This document shows positions 1-11,287 of a stretch of 64,000 bases of DNA, piece by piece. Source of the DNA: Ceratothoa steindachneri (Eukaryota; Arthropoda; Malacostraca; Isopoda; Cymothoidae). The notes under the pieces are model-generated. The model saw only the letters and a list, made by a program, of their open reading frames with translations, did no database searches and was not told where the DNA came from. The position numbers were made by a program, and so were the translations under genes. Numbering within the stretch: position 1 is the first letter of the stretch; each line of letters opens with the position of its first letter. The stretch lies in the NCBI GenBank assembly GCA_963969495.1, contig OZ018321.1, positions 191,092,985 to 191,156,984 on the forward strand, in the 5' to 3' direction.

Positions 1-750
1 ACAGGCCGCCTCAGAGGAGCGGTCAATATTCAGCCGCCTTCCTGCTTTCTTGGCAGTCCCCTGTGAAAGAAAAGGAGGGACTGCCGCTGGAGAGGAGCAC
101 CAGAGGAGGGGGTGATGGGGAGGCCCCTGCACCCATAGGCTTAGTAGAGGAGTAAGTCTCCTATATGCTATTAGAAATTTGGAGGGGCCCCTGAGTAAGT
201 ACAGGAGGGGGTGGGGGGGGCGAGACCTCCATTTTTTCCGTAGAGCTTCCCAAAAGTGGCTCCCAGGATGTTAGGGGGAAGGTAGAAGGGGAGTATTTTT
301 ACAGAACTCATTATTGGGCATCGTGCCCCTAATCCAGCAAATCCAGCTGCCGCCATTTGGCATCACTCTTCCCACCGAGTGGCCAGGTAGCCCTTCAGCA
401 TGGCATCTCCACCTTGGCCTGGGCGTAAAATTGATGGACTGTGAAAGAAGAGAGAAAGGGTATGTGAGGAAGGTGAGGGTGGGAGTGAGGCAGGTTGTTA
501 AAAACCCACCACTCAAAACCGGAGTTGGGGGTGGGGCGTTGTCCACTCCCCCACAGCCCTGATCCGAGATGGTTGGGTGTGAGGAAGCAGGTCGGTGTCT
601 ACCCGGTGAAATTAGAAGCCGACCAGAGAAAGTTGTGGGAGAGGTTGTAGGGAATGTGAGCAAGCAGGGAAAGAAGACAGGGTGTCAGAAAGAAGAGGAG
701 CTGAGGCCTGTCACCACGGCAGCCAGGAAAGCAAATCACCGTGCCCCTGA
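1..750 (-). mobile_element. LINE family A, 5' part of a copy (runs off window)
   Basis: Base-by-base similar to the 5' part of the full-length family-A element (about 27640-28517), same strand. Shared landmarks are 'tttcttggcagtcccctgtg', the poly-purine 'gagagaaagggtatgtgag' and 'gaggctg..ctgtcaccacg'. Here the 5' end runs slightly further (to about 750) than in the full-length copy, ending near 'caaatcaccgtgcccc', as the copies at 46.5 and 48.5 kb also do. No intact reading frame. It sits in the intron downstream of exon 7. Confidence 0.8.
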
Positions 751-989
751 GTCATTTAGTTGGCCTGGCAGCCAACGGAGAAGTACAGCCTACCCACCAT
801 AAGCAGTACAAGATTATGCCCGCAGATAAGTGGTTATTGGAGCGAAACCGATATTTGCATTATTCTTGCTTGCAACGTCCAGGTTCACTCCATGCCTGAC
901 CTCTTGCAATCTGCAGGTACCAAAGCCTCTTTCTGACAAGGAACGAGGTAGGTGGTCAGGTCCTTAAGCCTAGACAGAGGGTTGAGGGG

Positions 990-1335
990 GATAGTCATAG
1001 AGAAAAAGGAATGCTGAGAGGGAGTGAGGAAGCGCACCAACAACTTCCCCAGGCCCAGTCAGAGAGTTTAATTCAACCCAGTGACGTGGTGTTCCGAATT
1101 TGCACTCTATCCGGGTGAGACCAGTTCCTCTTGATACTAAGTTTGGGTAGACCAAAGATTTAGGCCATAGTCATTGAGTTAAAAAAAAAAAGTAGCGCTG
1201 AGGGAAAATGAGTGTGAAGCCCACCAACAACTTTCCAAGTGTTCAAGTCAACCTAGTAATGGGGCTTTGCTAATTTGCACTTAGGCTGAAAGGGGGTGCA
1301 GCTCCTCCAGGTACCAAGTACACCCTGCGGGTGGT
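990..1335 (+). repeat. Small dispersed repeat E, two adjacent diverged copies
   Basis: Two related segments, about 990-1105 and 1166-1335, share 'gctgag.g', 'cgcaccaacaacttcccca', 'caacccagtga' and 'aatttgcact'. A third copy lies at about 55175-55320 and shares also 'cagctcctccaggtaccaag' with the second. Non-coding and unclassified; the strand is arbitrary. 750-990 and 1335-1682 show nothing further that I recognise. Confidence 0.6.
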
Positions 1336-1682
1336 GGAGGGGAAGGTTGGACTCACTATACTCTTTACTTCTCTTGCCTTCTGATTCTTTGGCGAGCGAA
1401 GTGGCTTATGAGGTGGGAATTCCTCCTTTGGTCATGACCATTTACACCTCAATAGGGGCTCCAAGTTCCCTCCAACCCCTCAAGTGGCTGGAGGGACTAT
1501 GGCCCTTCAAAATAATCATTGGGGTTGACATGCAAGCCTCTATCAGGAAAGGGGCAGGTAAACTGCTCTCGCACAAGGTCATAACAAGAGTCTATAGCAA
1601 ACTATTAAAAAAAATTATCAGGAGTAAAATCAATGATATATTAAAGTAGTTTTTCAAGAAATAATGTGTTAAAAATGAAAAC

Positions 1683-1809
1683 CTTGTGTTGTAATCAATG
1701 ATGGGGTTGTCAGGCTTCACCAGCGTTTCATAAACAGAATTACACTTCGAGTCTACTACAGTTATTCGACACAGTTCATTTCCTGCAGTGGTGTAGCACA
1801 TCTCACAAT
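1683..1809 (-). CDS. REXO1: REXO1-like coding exon 7 of 7: exonuclease motif I
   Basis: 127 bp. The acceptor is a long T-tract plus CAG; the only possible donor is AAG|GTTTTC, a weak one. It opens with the DEDDh Exo I signature D-C-E-M (the Asp codon is split with exon 6), then [18 protein letters not shown] and [17 protein letters not shown]. This is the most conserved part of REXO1 (DCEM.YT..G.EL.R.TVVD ... YDT.VKP.N...DYNTRFSG). The bases after the donor happen to read Phe-Ser, also the family residues, so the exact donor is slightly uncertain. Exo II, Exo III and the C-terminus must lie left of base 1. Confidence 0.95.
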
Positions 1810-2279
1810 CTGAAAAAAAAAAAGAGAGACCTTCCAGTAAAATGATAGATTAGCCACTCTGGTCTATTGTACACAACCCAATGGGAGAATATTTCACTCT
1901 CTACGGTAAACATTTCAGTCATCGAGTAAGAATACATTGTTGCTTAACTGTGTAGCATGGAAGGTACATAGTTCTCATCTATTGATCTAATATAATAATA
2001 GTTACTTCTAATCAGAAAAAATAAAACAAAAACAAAATTAAACTAAAAAGTTAATGAACAAATTTAAAGAATGCAAAATTATTCACTTAAAAATAAAACA
2101 ACTTAAAAACAAAGCCACAAAAGCAATCATCACTATTTGTGTAAAAGGTCAAATAATTACAACACGCTTAAAAACTAAAATAATAATCAGGCTATTTGAT
2201 AACTTTATTAAAAATTAACTAATTAAAAAATATTAATTCTCTAAATATAAATTAATAATTAATTAATTAAAGATTTAAA
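1810..2279. other. AT-rich intron sequence, nothing recognised
   Basis: Intron between exons 6 and 7, next to the exon 7 acceptor. Extremely A+T rich, with runs of A and imperfect 'aattaatt' motifs around 2215-2275. No coding potential, repeat family or RNA signature seen. Confidence 0.5.
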
Positions 2280-2525
2280 GCCCCTTTTGCCTTATAGGCT
2301 CATCTGGCATAAGTTGGTGTTAAAAATAAAAGCACTGGCAGCAAAAGAGGCAATCAAATAATGTGGAAATAACGGTTCAGTTAAAGATAACATAACAAAA
2401 TAAAGCACAAACATGCAATCAGGTAGGGCCCTTCATCTATAATAAGAATGGACAAGGCTTGGATAAAAGAAAGGAAGGTAAACTATGATTAAAATAAAAG
2501 AAAGTGGGAGAAGGTAGCTATTGTA

Positions 2526-5500
2526 TTAGATTTTGGAAGAAAGGCTGGCAGCTTGCAAGAATCGTACTAAGTTGGGCATAACATGGGGGGAATCTCCGAG
2601 AATAGAAGCAAGGGCATGGTGAGGACCGAAGTACTTCTTTTGATGGTAAGAGTATCGCAGGCAGGTGAGTAAAATGTGTTGTACTGAGAGGCGAGAATGA
2701 CACGTCTCACAAGATAGTGGTTCTTCACTCGCCATTAGGCGTCTGTGGGTGAGGCGACAGTTGCTGATTAGCAGGTGGCACAGCATAACTTCATGCCATG
2801 TGGTGGGGGAGTAGGATGACTGTCCCAGGAAACATTTTTCTGAAGTTGTAGTAGATGAGGGTGTCCATACAAGTGTCAGTATCGTTTGCATTCTTCCCTC
2901 ACCAATATACCTGATGTAGTCTCGATGGAAGATGGTCGATTCAGGTATGGACGGTGGACTTCTTAGGTCAGACCTTTCCTTTCCCTGGATGTTTGAGTGT
3001 CTAGGCAGCCAACAGAATGATAAAGAGTAAGAGCGTCTGGTCAAGAGGTGTATAGTTTCCAGTATCTCTATGACTACAGGGTGGAGATGGAAAAATCGCT
3101 GAAGGGAAGCCAGCATGCTCATAGAGTCTGAAAATGTGGTATATGACCCTGGTGGATGGAGACCGAGGTCGTGTTCGGCTAGGTATGAGAGGGGAGAGCC
3201 ACGGCACTTCCATCATTACTGGTCTCTGTTTTCTACCCATCGTTATAACTAGGTGTTGCACTGTGGTGTGTCTATGTGCTCTTGCAACATTTTGCATAGA
3301 GCAGCGGTCGGTATCTGGCCCTTGGGTTCTCTCAGGAAAGTTTACAAAACTGAGTATACTCTTATGAGCCCACAGGAGTAACTTAAGTGCTCTTTCCAGA
3401 GCAACAGAGAGATACAACACAGATACAGAGGGATCTGATGTAGAATTGGAGGCAATATTAATAACCGCAAAATGAGAGGGAAAGGAATCCTGTTTCACCA
3501 TAGAGAGAGATCACAAGGGAAGACATAAAGGCTCCTGTAGCAAGACCAAGGCCACGGTGATGTAATGAGTTTAGTTTATTCGGTTTGTGTGTGAAATTGA
3601 GCCATACAGGTGGCAGCTGTAATCAAGCTTTGATAAGAGAAGTGATCTGTGGATCTCGAGGAGAGTGAGTCGATCAGCACCACAGTGTAGCTTTGATAAA
3701 TAGACCATAAGGGCAAGTGTTGGGGAGCATCTTCTCATCAGGTCTTCAATATGATATCGCGTCATAAAATACGTTTGTCAAAAATAATACTCAGGAATTT
3801 AGCATAGATGGCAAATTTGATCGGCGATCCAAAAATATTGAGGCATTTCCTGGGAATTGATTTACGATGGGTTAAGGTGATGGCTGTTGTTTTGGGGAGC
3901 AAGATGGTGAATCCAAGAGTGGAGTGGAGAGGTGGCCACCTCTGCAACGAGCTCAATACCAAGATAGCAATGTCATCTACATAAAGGGAATAGCGCATAC
4001 GTGGTAAGATATGTTTTGAGAAAGAATTTATTGCAATATAAAAGTAGTGCCTAGCACGCTTCCTTGGGGATACCCTCATGTTGTACAGATTTTGAAGAGT
4101 GGGCTCCCTAGGAATCGTGTTTCACCATAGAGAGAAATCACAAGAGAAGGCATAAAAGCTCTTGTAATGAGTTCAGTTTATTAAGTATGCTTTAGGAAAC
4201 GGAAAATAACATATAAACAACGCTAAGGGTGAACAAAGTCTCATGTCATATAGCTTTGTAGAATCAAGTGCAGCCAGACGGTATCATATTCTTTAAGTCA
4301 AAGAAGATTGCAGTGACGGTCTTTTCTAGAGAAAACAAGGCCAATATCATAGTCAAGGAGAGCAAGAGGGGCCAGTGTGGAGCAATTTGGACTAAACCCA
4401 AATTAGGACGGAGAAGCTCCTGTTCTTCAGGCAGGCATTTACCATGTACTCCAGCAACTTGCATAGGCATGAAGTAAGGGCAATTGGCCGATAATTCGTT
4501 GGATTGGAAGGGTTTTTCCTGGCTTGAGGAAAAGAAGGATAATTCTGTCACAGGATTCTTAGGAAAAAATTATGGATAGGGAAATATCATTAAAAATTGT
4601 TAAGAGGTACTGCAGGCTATCTAAATGGGCATGTTGGATGAGAGAGTGTATGATATCAAGTCATCTGAAGGAGTGAAGTTCTTACACAATGAGAGTGCCT
4701 AATGGAGTTCTTTCATAAAGTTTCATTGTCGCACAGTTTTCTGGACAACTAAAAAAATTAATGGTTGCGATTCTGCTAGTGTTTTATGCTGGCTGAATTC
4801 GGGAGAAGGCGTCTGTGGGAAGTTAGGCTGAGTGAGTTCGCAATTAGTTGTGCGATGTCCTGGGGGCACTGACAAGGTTGTCATTATGACAACCACTGAT
4901 TTTATGCACTCGTTGCCAGACCTTGGGCAGAGAGGTGCAGGATGAGATGAAAGATGTATACTGAATCTAGGAGTGGCATTTGGCCTGGCGGAAGTGAAAG
5001 TCCATGGAGGTAAGGGTGCATTGTTTTTTATAACTAATGTAAGAAGACATGCAGGAATTGTCTCGAAAGGTGCAATGGAGCCGGTTTCATTTGCGCTTAA
5101 GGATACTGCACTCTTTGTTCCACCAGGTGACTGAGGATTGGAATTGAGTGTTGCAGAGTGGAACATGTTTGCGGGCTGTTGCTGAAAAGTTTCACAAATG
5201 CTTTTTGGCGGGAAAGACTGTCTGTTGATTCATTGGGCACAGTTATCAAAGAGGCTGACATTTCAAAGGCTTTCCACTGCCCAATACGCTCTTGATGAGA
5301 TGGGGGAAAGAGAGTAGTGATCACTTCCACACAAGTCATCAAATACTCTAAGCAAGTGATTGGAAGGGAAAGTCAGTTGAGCATAAACAAAGATTATATG
5401 GGTAAAGGAGTCTGTCTGGGGATGATAATGAGTAGGGTCTCCGTCATTGAGGACACAACAAGATGTCCAGTACAACATGTCTTTTGATGTTGTTTATGAC

Positions 5501-6034
5501 ATCATAACAGTACAGGTTACGAGCATTAAAGTCGCCTGTTAAAAGGAATGGTTTCGGGAGTTGGAAGACAAGTTCATTCATGAAGAAAAAGGTGATTGGA
5601 TTGGAGGGTGGGAGGTGTATTGAGCAGACAGTTAAGAGCGTAGAACGGTCAAGGTGAAGAGCAAGAGGCAATAATGTTTGTATGGAGGGAGACTGTGGTA
5701 AATGGTATATCCATGCAGACTAGGAGGAGGGTACCATAAAATTGGGGTAGTGGTAGGCTGACCTAGGAGTAACCCGCAGGAGAAAAGTAAGCGGGGGCTA
5801 GGAGCTTGGTTTTTCACTGAGGCAAATCACTTCAGGTCAAAACTATTTTAACAGGGCCTGCAGCAAGCCATAATTGGCTCGGAGGCTGCGAGTATTCCAT
5901 GTGAAACAAAAGGTTGAGGAAGTTGGAACATTAATGGTTGAAGTAGGCAAAGGGGTGGGAGTACTATTCATATGTATTTGCCAGATGGGCTCAGAGAGGG
6001 ACCGGTATATTATGTGTGGGTGAACCATGACCAT
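2526..6034 (-). pseudogene. LINE D ORF2 remnant: endonuclease, RT, RNase H
   Basis: Pieces of a single polyprotein in several frames. Endonuclease: FCFTWNTRSLRANYGLLQ at about 5870-5920 and LLTGDFNARNLY at about 5510-5550 (the GDFN active-site block). RT: SLYVDDIAIL at about 3960-3985 keeps both catalytic Asp. RNase H tail: SFCWLPRHSNIQGKERSD at about 3000-3040. C-terminal C-x2-C-x7-H-x4-C: CETCHSRLSVQHILLTC at about 2660-2720, with the same spacing as family A. Many stops and frameshifts; certainly inactive. Confidence 0.75.
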
Positions 6035-6799
6035 GGGTGAAAGGGTCTGGTGACAATTGATGGGTAGTTTCCTTGACGGTTCGAGAATCTGGAGAGGAGG
6101 ATATCAGGTTATAGGAGGCTATAAAGGTAGCTGTACCACCCAGAGGCAGAATCATAATTTGTAATCAGGGAGCTCTGGTTAGCTCGTACGGGGGCACAAG
6201 GTGAGGTGATGAATCGGCAGTGTGATCATATGAATGACAAGGGTCAGTAATTGGGTCAGTCGCGGTTGTTTCAGTTGAGAATGGCAATATCCAAGTGGTA
6301 ACATTATCGGTACGGTGAAGTAGGTCTAGTGTACATATTCCCTGAAGTTTAGCCAGTGAGAGGTCTACAAAGAAGAGGAATCGGAGAGAGAAGATAGTGA
6401 GCGCTTACGAGCCCCCAACTCCCTCAGGATCGGCCCATGGGTCACTGAGGGATTTACTACTGAAGGTGCTATTTGTATCAGGAGCAGCTAGCTTCCACAC
6501 ACACGTCTTTTAGTTGAGGAAGGTACTTTGGTAGGTGGATGATCTATAAGTGCATCATCGTGCAAGATCATTGAGGATTTAAGTCTAGGTAGTTCGTGAG
6601 TAGGTTCATGATTTGTTACATAAAAGGGGAAAGGGATGTGACCTCGTTCAGTCTCTACCTCTTTGATGATTATTCCTGCAATTAGGTGGTGGGGTCATAT
6701 TTTGAGGATGGATGAACAACAAGTATACGTAGGAAGAAAGTGGTACTCTGCAACGGAGAGAGAGGGGTTGTGTTTCATCGAGATCGAGAGGTGATACTG

Positions 6800-6985
6800 G
6801 TGGTAATGAGGATACTTCTTGTGGCGGGCACGATGTGGGCTGCTACAGTTGAGGCATTGTGTCTCTTCTGTGCAATCTAGGACATCATGTCCGAATTGTT
6901 CATATCGAAAGCACAGATTTCCGGTACTCTTACAATATTTCGCGGAGTGGGCAAATGTGCTGCAGTTATGGCACTGGAGTGAGGT
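6800..6985 (-). pseudogene. LINE D ORF1 (gag) zinc-knuckle remnant
   Basis: One minus-strand frame gives three tandem Cys-His knuckles typical of I/Jockey-clade ORF1 proteins: CHNCSTFAHSAKYC (C-x2-C-x4-H-x4-C), then CFRYEQFGHDVLDC with the second Cys replaced by Tyr, then CLNCSSPH. Such knuckles bind RNA in the retrotransposon particle (family knowledge). The N-terminal part is not recognisable, and the fragment stops just before the hAT element at 7043. Confidence 0.7.
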
Positions 6986-7796
6986 GGGAAGATCTTCTTG
7001 ACTTCATATACATGTTCCAGCAAATTTTATGAACATTGCTAGCAGTGGCGGCTCGTGTATAGGCACTGCGGAACTGCAGCACCCACTATTTCCACTCGAT
7101 ATTATCGATAACATTCAATATAATGAGTCTTTTTTTCTTTAATTCTTTCTTTATACTACAAGCCATCGACTTATGACTGCGATCGGTTCCGATAGACAGG
7201 TCGTAAGTCAGCCTGCCAACAGTGTTACGTAATTGGCGGAGGGCCTTTTGTGGCCTTTGATTTTAAACTTGTAAATACCCCCATTTTCTTCAAATTATGT
7301 TATGTTATCTTACGTATTACTATTATGTTCGTCAACTTTTAATCATCTTATGTATTGTTATTATGTTCGTCATGTGTAAGTCAAACACTATATAGGATAG
7401 TAGAATTAGTTTAATATTTCCAAAACCTAAAAACAACAACAAAAAATAGCAAGCATTTTGGTTACAAAAGAAAAGTCTCTATTGGCCACTAGTGCTAGGC
7501 TGTTAATCATCAAAGTTGTCATCTGAGTCAGCTGGCGCAGCATGCAAGGTATCCTGAGGGCATCTTTTTTTTTTTTCTTAAACTGCGAGTTTTGTCTGAA
7601 TTGTTATTTTTTTCTTCTCGTAAATCTCACGATACAGATGAAACAAATCGTTTGCCATCCATTCCAATCTTGCAAATCGTTGAATGTTTGGGTCCATTCC
7701 TTCAAAATATGCAAGAAGTTTATTCAGTAGAGATAACCCTTCTGACAATCACTTAGTGGTACATATCCTTTTTGGCACTTTCTCTTCTTTCTTTTT

Positions 7797-8873
7797 TCAG
7801 TTTGAGGAGCTCTTCATTGGAAATTCTCCAGATTCTTCGTCTAGCAACTCCTCAACATTTTCTACTTCACATTTCAAAAAAAGGTATTTTGCTAGTTTGA
7901 CTCTTCTTTCTTGAATCCCATCCATTTCATTTTTGCTGTTAAATCCAGCAAAATTTTGAACATAGCACTTAAGACACTTATCCCAGATTCTATTCATGCA
8001 TGTTTCAGTTACAAGCTCCCAGGCACTAGCGAGATTCTTGATACACTGAAGGATATTGTATTGTTTCCAAAAGCTACCCAACATTAGTTCTGGGTCAGCA
8101 TCTATAGCGGCTATGGCTTGGGAGGAAGTAGTTCATAGATAGTTAGCCTTGAAAGTAGCAATTGAACCTTGGTCCATCAGCTGCAAAATCGATGTTGTAT
8201 TTGGTGGCAAAAAAACACTTTCACATCGGGATGAAAATCATCTAACATAACATAACATAACATAATTACACGGATGACAAAAGCCACAAGGGCCTATCAA
8301 AGGTCATCCGCCTCCGTCAAAACCCACCCACAAAAAGCACCATCACCAGGGAAAGACAAAATCAAAGTCCCCCACAATATAATATAACAGATGAAAAAAG
8401 CCACAAGGTGGATGACCAGGTGCATTATCCTGTTGCAATAAAATCTTGAAAGGAATTGCTTTCTGCAAACAATATTACGTACTTGAAGAATAAAACATTC
8501 AAAAACCAGTTTTAAAACAGTGCCTGTGTGATCCATGCTTTAGGGTTTGAGCGAAAGTAAATGGGTAGTGTGTACTTGCTTACATTCTTGAAAGCTCATG
8601 GGTTATCTGAGTAATAGATCAAGAATGGCTTCAGCTTAAATCCCGCAGTGTCCCCTCCAAGCAGCAAAATCAGTTGTTCCTTAAATGCTTTAAATCCAGG
8701 CATGTTTTTGGCTTCGTTGTGGATGTAAGTACGTGCTGGCATCTGTTTCCAGTTTCATCTGCATTGAATATCTGCTCTGCTACTCGTATATACCCTCCAT
8801 CCGTAATGACATTTTCATTTTGGTAGACATCTTGATGAAAATTTTCCAAAGTGAAAGATGAACAAGCAGACAA
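7797..8873 (-). pseudogene. Tigger-like transposase pseudogene
   Basis: DDE transposase of the pogo/Tigger clade, read on the minus strand. The first catalytic Asp is in FNADETG and the second in QDNAPGH; the conserved NTTS.LQ.MDQG follows. The N-terminal CENP-B-like DNA-binding part is not recognisable. The reading frame is broken by substitutions and by a 165-bp LINE stub placed immediately after the DNAPGHPP codons. The terminal reading block (8084-7797) stays open for 95 residues but is only the C-terminus. Confidence 0.8.
8243..8407 (-). mobile_element. LINE family B 3' stub inserted in the Tigger element
   Basis: Reverse complement of 32883-33030, including the TTATG/ATGTT pentamer tail (8243-8275), the 'cttttgtcatc' segments and the 'gtgggggactttgattttg' core. 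It is 5' truncated at 'cttgtggctttt', the usual fate of non-LTR insertions. Without it the Tigger frame resumes after a short gap (GHPP ... DDFHP), so the LINE is the younger of the two. Confidence 0.85.
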
Positions 8874-9091
8874 AATGTATTGCGCTGGGAACTTTGTTTG
8901 GGCATGAAGTGAGCCTTCTCAGCTCATAGCCTCGCAGCCGCCGCTGCCTGGCAGCGTGAAGAAATAACAAATTGTCCTACAGAAGCAGTCATAAATGCTC
9001 TCAGTCGTAACTAACATAGGTCATAAGTCAACGAATTGCAGTACTTGTACATTATATAAGCGTTAAGCTTAATGTCAGTAGCCAGCACCTA

Positions 9092-10370
9092 CAGCCGTGA
9101 CAAAATGACTTGAGACCTACCACTTTTTGGAGTGTATTAATGTGTATTGTGTTTAGCATGATGCAGTCACAGTGTGTATAAATTTTTTTCTAGAAGTATC
9201 TGGCATCTTCAGCAATGGTCTGTGCTGCATGTGCTGTGCTGCCAATGACACTCAGTGCTACGCTAGATGTGAGTGGAGAATGCTGTGTCTCCTCCGTACT
9301 GCTTCAATAATATGCAGCTTTTTGTTGTTAGTGGTTCCTGCACAGTATTTTCCTATGGTCATTTTGAAAAGCCTGGAAGGTACTGTACTGCTGAGGAGAG
9401 AGCCTGTATTCTTGCATGGAGACAAGAAAACGTCCCAATTAAGACGATACGTGAATGTACAGGAAGAGCAAAAGCAACCATATTGAGGCTGCTGGCAGCA
9501 GCCCGGGGACTCGCACCCAATGCCATTCAGGAGCACAAATTTGGCGGTGGAAGGCAAAGGAAGACTTCTGCTGCTACAGATGTCCTCATGAAGAGAGAAT
9601 TGGAGAAGGACCCTTGACTGGCAGCGCCCAAATTGAATGAATTGCATTCACAAAGAAATATGCACATTGGACATCGGCACAGTGGAGGAATGTGATGTTT
9701 TCCGCCGAACGCAATTTCCAGGTGTTTCGGACAGGGTCTATCACAGTTTGACACCCATTGTCTTCCGATCGGTACAACCCAAGATACACTTCCAACAGTT
9801 AAACACCTTGATTCAGTGATGGTTTGGGGTTCTTTTTTTGGTGAGAAGGGAAGGGCAGGCCTTTACTTCCTTCCAAAGAACCAAAAGATGAACTCTGATC
9901 AGTATATTGACATTCTGAATGACCATATGTTGGAAATGTTCACCATTCACGAGTGTGAAATCTTTATGAATGACAGTGCTCCCTGCCATACAGCCAAGAA
10001 GGTCACAAAGTGGCTCCAGGAGAAACAGATTGAGGTGTTAGAGGGTTGAGTGTAGTCCTGACCTCAACCCCATAGAGAATTGTTGGCAGAAAATGAAGAA
10101 AACCATGTGTGGGAAGAAGACTCCAAACCTGGATACCCTCCGAGCAGAGTTGATGAAGGTGTGGTGCACAGAGATGTCCTTGGATTACTTCAGGAACCTA
10201 AGTGATTCCATGCCAAAATGACTCAACATGGTCATCAAGAATAAGGGCAACATGACTAAATACTAAAATATGTGGTTACTATGTATTTTTTAGTACAATA
10301 CTATAATTTTCAGGCTAGTTTTATTTTTCCTTAAAAATGCGGTAGGTCTCAAGTCATTTTGCCGTGGCTG
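9092..10370 (+). mobile_element. Tc1-like transposon, nested in hAT 1
   Basis: 1279 bp. Left terminus CAGCCGTGACAAAATGACTT; the right terminus reverse-complemented is CAGCCACGGCAAAATGACTT, and the match continues 'gagacctacc'. TA dinucleotides flank at 9090-9091 and 10371-10372. It contains a plus-strand Tc1 transposase pseudogene. It begins 48 bp from the end of the Tigger element, both inside hAT 1. Confidence 0.9.
9362..10260 (+). pseudogene. Tc1 transposase pseudogene, first catalytic Asp lost
   Basis: The N-terminal paired HTH part reads TAEERACILAWRQENVPIKT and ATILRLLAAARG. The nuclease part reads YAHWTSAQWRNVMFSAERNF, where Tc1 proteins have the first catalytic Asp in S-D-E; here it is Ala (S-A-E). 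VMVWGSFFGEKG and FMNDSAPCHTAK (second Asp kept) follow, then a frameshift near 10045 before the DLNPIENCWQ-like tail. Between the HTH part and 'AHWT' the protein is shorter than the usual about 340 residues, so a segment is deleted. Not functional. Confidence 0.85.
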
Positions 10371-10724
10371 TAGTTTATGAAAAAAAATAAAAAAATCCTT
10401 GTATAGAACTGTGTGCTTCACAGTTCCAGTGATGCAGTATATAGTCATTGTACGCATGCTCATATATCTAAGATAGGAAGCTGCATGCTAGGGAGAGAGA
10501 GCACTGTGACTCACACAGTGCCGACCCTGGTGTGCTGATAGAAGGTAGCGTTTCTTTTTGACTGTGTGTGTTGTGCCTAAAAATGTGTTTATATTCTTGA
10601 ATGCAATAAAGTGTAGAATTTAATTCTTTCTTTTGTTCTTTTATTAATTAATTGAGCTGCTGAAATTTATCTTGGAAAATAATCTAAATGATGTTTTTAG
10701 TGAAATTATGAAATCTTCTTGACA

Positions 10725-10850
10725 ATTCCCATGACTACATCAGGGGCAGAATGCCGCTTTTCAACACTAAAAAGAATAAAAACCTTTCTAAGGAGCACTA
10801 TGAATCTGAAAGACTAAATGCACTTGCAGTGCTTTGAATGGAGAAAAAAT
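10725..10850 (+). pseudogene. hAT transposase C-terminal (dimerisation) remnant
   Basis: Plus-strand translation gives ECRFSTLKRIKTFLRSTMN followed, after a frameshift, by ERLNALAVL and EKKFL. This matches the C-terminal hAT dimerisation region of the kind 'S.AERSFSALKRIKTYLRSTM...RL..LALLSI' (family knowledge). It lies in the right-hand segment of hAT element 1, in the orientation expected if the element reads plus. Frameshift and an internal TGA make it non-functional; the rest of the transposase is absent or unrecognisable. Confidence 0.75.
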
Positions 10851-11287
10851 TCCTCAGTAGTTATCCAGATCAAGGAGAAAATAATTAACCTTTTCACACA
10901 AATTAAAACGAGAAGAATGGATTTAATTTTTAAATGAAGAAGCAAGCTTGAACTGTAACAATTTAGGCTATTAACAATTAAAAAATGTTTGATTTGGTTC
11001 TTTTTAAGATTTTATCAAGTTTATCTATAAATTTTATTTTTGTTTATTTCCTTTTACACAATATTAAACCAATCCTAAAAAAATTCTGATAGAGCACCCC
11101 CATTAATTTTAGCTACAAGCCTCACTGATTGCTAGGGTTTGTTGTTTGAGTCATATCTTAGCAACCCTAAATGGAGTGGAAAAATGAAAAGATGTTTTTA
11201 TCAAAAATACTGACAGAAAGAAGTTATCCATTAAGAGCATATAAGTTGACATTAAATTCATTCGAGTTACTGGGAGAGATTTTTAGA

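Larger units (their letters stand above)
2280..6985 (-). mobile_element. LINE family D, decayed I/Jockey-type non-LTR retrotransposon with RNase H
   Basis: Minus-strand remains in the correct order for a non-LTR element: gag zinc knuckles (about 6830-6985), endonuclease (about 5440-6034), RT palm with YVDD (3972-3983), RNase H and a terminal Cys-His motif (2526-3122), then an A/T-rich 3' region. All reading frames are broken. A segment of roughly 75 bp is imperfectly duplicated inside it (3490-3580 and 4112-4180). Different from family A in sequence, but the same general architecture. Boundaries are approximate because no target duplication was found. Confidence 0.75.
7154..9043 (-). mobile_element. 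Tigger/pogo-type DNA transposon, nested in hAT 1
   Basis: Ends are inverted: TACTACAAGCCATCGACTTA at 7154, and the reverse complement of 9043 leftward reads TACTGCAATTCGTTGACTTA, with TA at each border as expected for the Tc1/mariner superfamily. Minus-strand transposase fragments match Tigger proteins: IFNADETG (about 8755), a GFK.KPF.IYYS block (about 8600), LLQQDNAPGHPP (about 8405-8445), then after a LINE insertion DDFHPDVKV and LPPNTTSILQLMDQG (about 8150-8240), and the C-terminal LASAWELVTETCMN (about 8020). It is cut by a family-B LINE 3' stub at 8243-8407 and carries stops. Confidence 0.85.
7043..11127 (+). mobile_element. hAT transposon 1, with Tigger and Tc1 inserted
   Basis: Outer element of a nest. 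Left end CAGTGGCGGCTCGTG (7043) and right end ...CAAGCCTCACTG (11127) form imperfect hAT-like termini. They are flanked by an exact 8-bp duplication ATTGCTAG at 7035-7042 and 11128-11135, the target-site length of hAT elements. Subterminal GCACCC/GGGGGTGC is also inverted. Without the Tigger (7154-9043) and Tc1 (9092-10370) insertions the element would be about 0.9 kb. Plus-strand remains of the transposase C-terminus lie near its right end (10725-10850). Confidence 0.85.
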
